Source: Caldithrix abyssi DSM 13497
GTDB taxonomy: Bacteria > Calditrichota > Calditrichia > Calditrichales > Calditrichaceae
DNA: 64,000 nt
Assembly (NCBI RefSeq): GCF_001886815.1
Contig: NZ_CP018099.1
Span: forward strand, 3,904,501-3,968,500
Reading direction: 5' to 3'
Shown here: piece after piece, positions 63,734 through 64,000 of the stretch
How positions within the stretch are numbered: the first letter of the stretch is position 1
Layout of the letters: every line of letters begins with the position of its first letter
Made by a program: the position numbers and the translations under genes
Notes under the pieces: generated by a model
Told to the model about the DNA's origin: nothing
The model's database searches: none
Seen by the model: only the letters and a program-made list of their open reading frames with translations

Positions 63734-64000
63734 CTAAAAAGGTTTATTGATTCTAAACGACACTTTCCAGGCTTTGTGCGAGGTATCCAGTCGTTTGGCG
63801 ATGTTTAATCTGAATCTCCCGGAAGCATTGGTTAAAGCGATTCCCAAATCGCTTTTGAAATCTTTTAACTGCAGGTGTTCAAATCCTTCGCTCCAGCCGT
63901 CCTTTTGCGCTACGTCTGCCCGATTCCAGACATGGCCCATATCGAAAAATACCACGTAATGGAAGTCGTCTCCAAATACCACCGGAAAGTGAAATAGGCG
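63734..64000 (-). CDS. C-terminal part of an outer-membrane beta-barrel protein (Omp85-like), cut by window edge
   Basis: The minus strand is open from the window edge to 63734, giving the last 88 residues. Alternating strands such as YVVFFDMGHVW, KSDLGIALTNASG and KAWKVSFRINKPF, with a terminal aromatic Phe, are the ending of a surface-antigen/Omp85-type barrel; FFDMGHVW is close to a common motif of that family. It lies 11 bp before the four-repeat protein gene on the same strand, so it leads that operon as seen here. The N-terminal part is missing, so the exact class (BamA, TamA, patatin-linked, other) is open. Confidence 0.65.
   Translation of the reverse strand, partial: RLFHFPVVFGDDFHYVVFFDMGHVWNRADVAQKDGWSEGFEHLQLKDFKSDLGIALTNASGRFRLNIAKRLDTSHKAWKVSFRINKPF

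Noticed and set aside
1-64000. tRNA, rRNA, tmRNA, RNase P or SRP RNA genes
   Set aside because: I scanned the gaps for cloverleaf-like arms, TTCGA loops with CCA-type ends and conserved RNA cores and saw none; a covariance-model search would be more sensitive.

Overview
The window looks like a chromosomal piece of a Gram-negative, menaquinone-using, probably anaerobic bacterium of the FCB superphylum. The gene content and repeat style would suit a Calditrichota (Caldithrix-like) genome; that placement is inference, because no rRNA or other phylogenetic marker is present. Support comes from the futalosine menaquinone genes, a TonB receptor, a three-gene RND efflux set, lipoprotein signals, a propeller-type hybrid kinase and a C-terminal outer-membrane barrel. 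I see no rRNA, tRNA or CRISPR array.

Layout. 1-4.5 kb: minus-strand futalosine cluster mqnE-mqnA-mqnC-deaminase-prenyltransferase, the last cut by the window edge. 5.1-20.2 kb: minus-strand housekeeping and signalling genes: TPR/lytic transglycosylase, M28 peptidase, a possible tandem Hfq/Sm-like protein, PhoR-PhoB, three overlapping genes with DUF4388, receiver-like and degenerate-GTPase-like regions, two RNA methyltransferases, a B12-type radical SAM protein and a TPR protein. 20.9-24.9 kb: plus-strand cupin, GIY-YIG protein, His-rich membrane protein and TonB receptor, closed by a strong terminator. 24.9-28.5 kb: omega-amidase/aminotransferase pair and lipA. 28.5-31.2 kb: an intact IS1634-type insertion sequence with a 6-bp target duplication that has cut the 3' end off a Mut7-C gene. 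31.4-32.7 kb: a PEBP lipoprotein and a RAYT transposase framed by REP palindromes. 33.4-37.3 kb: a threonine operon with a complete-looking attenuator (promoter, Thr-rich leader peptide, antiterminator, terminator) ahead of aspartokinase-thrB-thrC. 37.6-46.6 kb: ftsH, fabH, an alpha/beta hydrolase, a small ferredoxin, a sigma-54 activator, a creatininase-family protein and a U32 protein. 47-57.2 kb: TetR-controlled RND efflux operon and a 1278-residue hybrid kinase. 57.2-58.5 kb: gene-free, two tandem hairpin repeats and a small MITE with target duplication. 58.5-64 kb: ornithine aminotransferase, an SDR, and an operon of a DUF4097 protein, an unfamiliar four-repeat secreted protein and a partial barrel protein.

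Working together: mqnE/A/C, the deaminase and the prenyltransferase make and prenylate the menaquinone ring; the thr genes take aspartate to threonine under apparent threonine attenuation, with homoserine dehydrogenase encoded elsewhere; the aminotransferase and omega-amidase form a transamination/deamidation salvage pair; TetR, adaptor, RND pump and TolC form a tripartite exporter. A roughly 350-bp dispersed repeat family with a variable heptamer tract recurs in four or five intergenic gaps and dominates the non-coding DNA.
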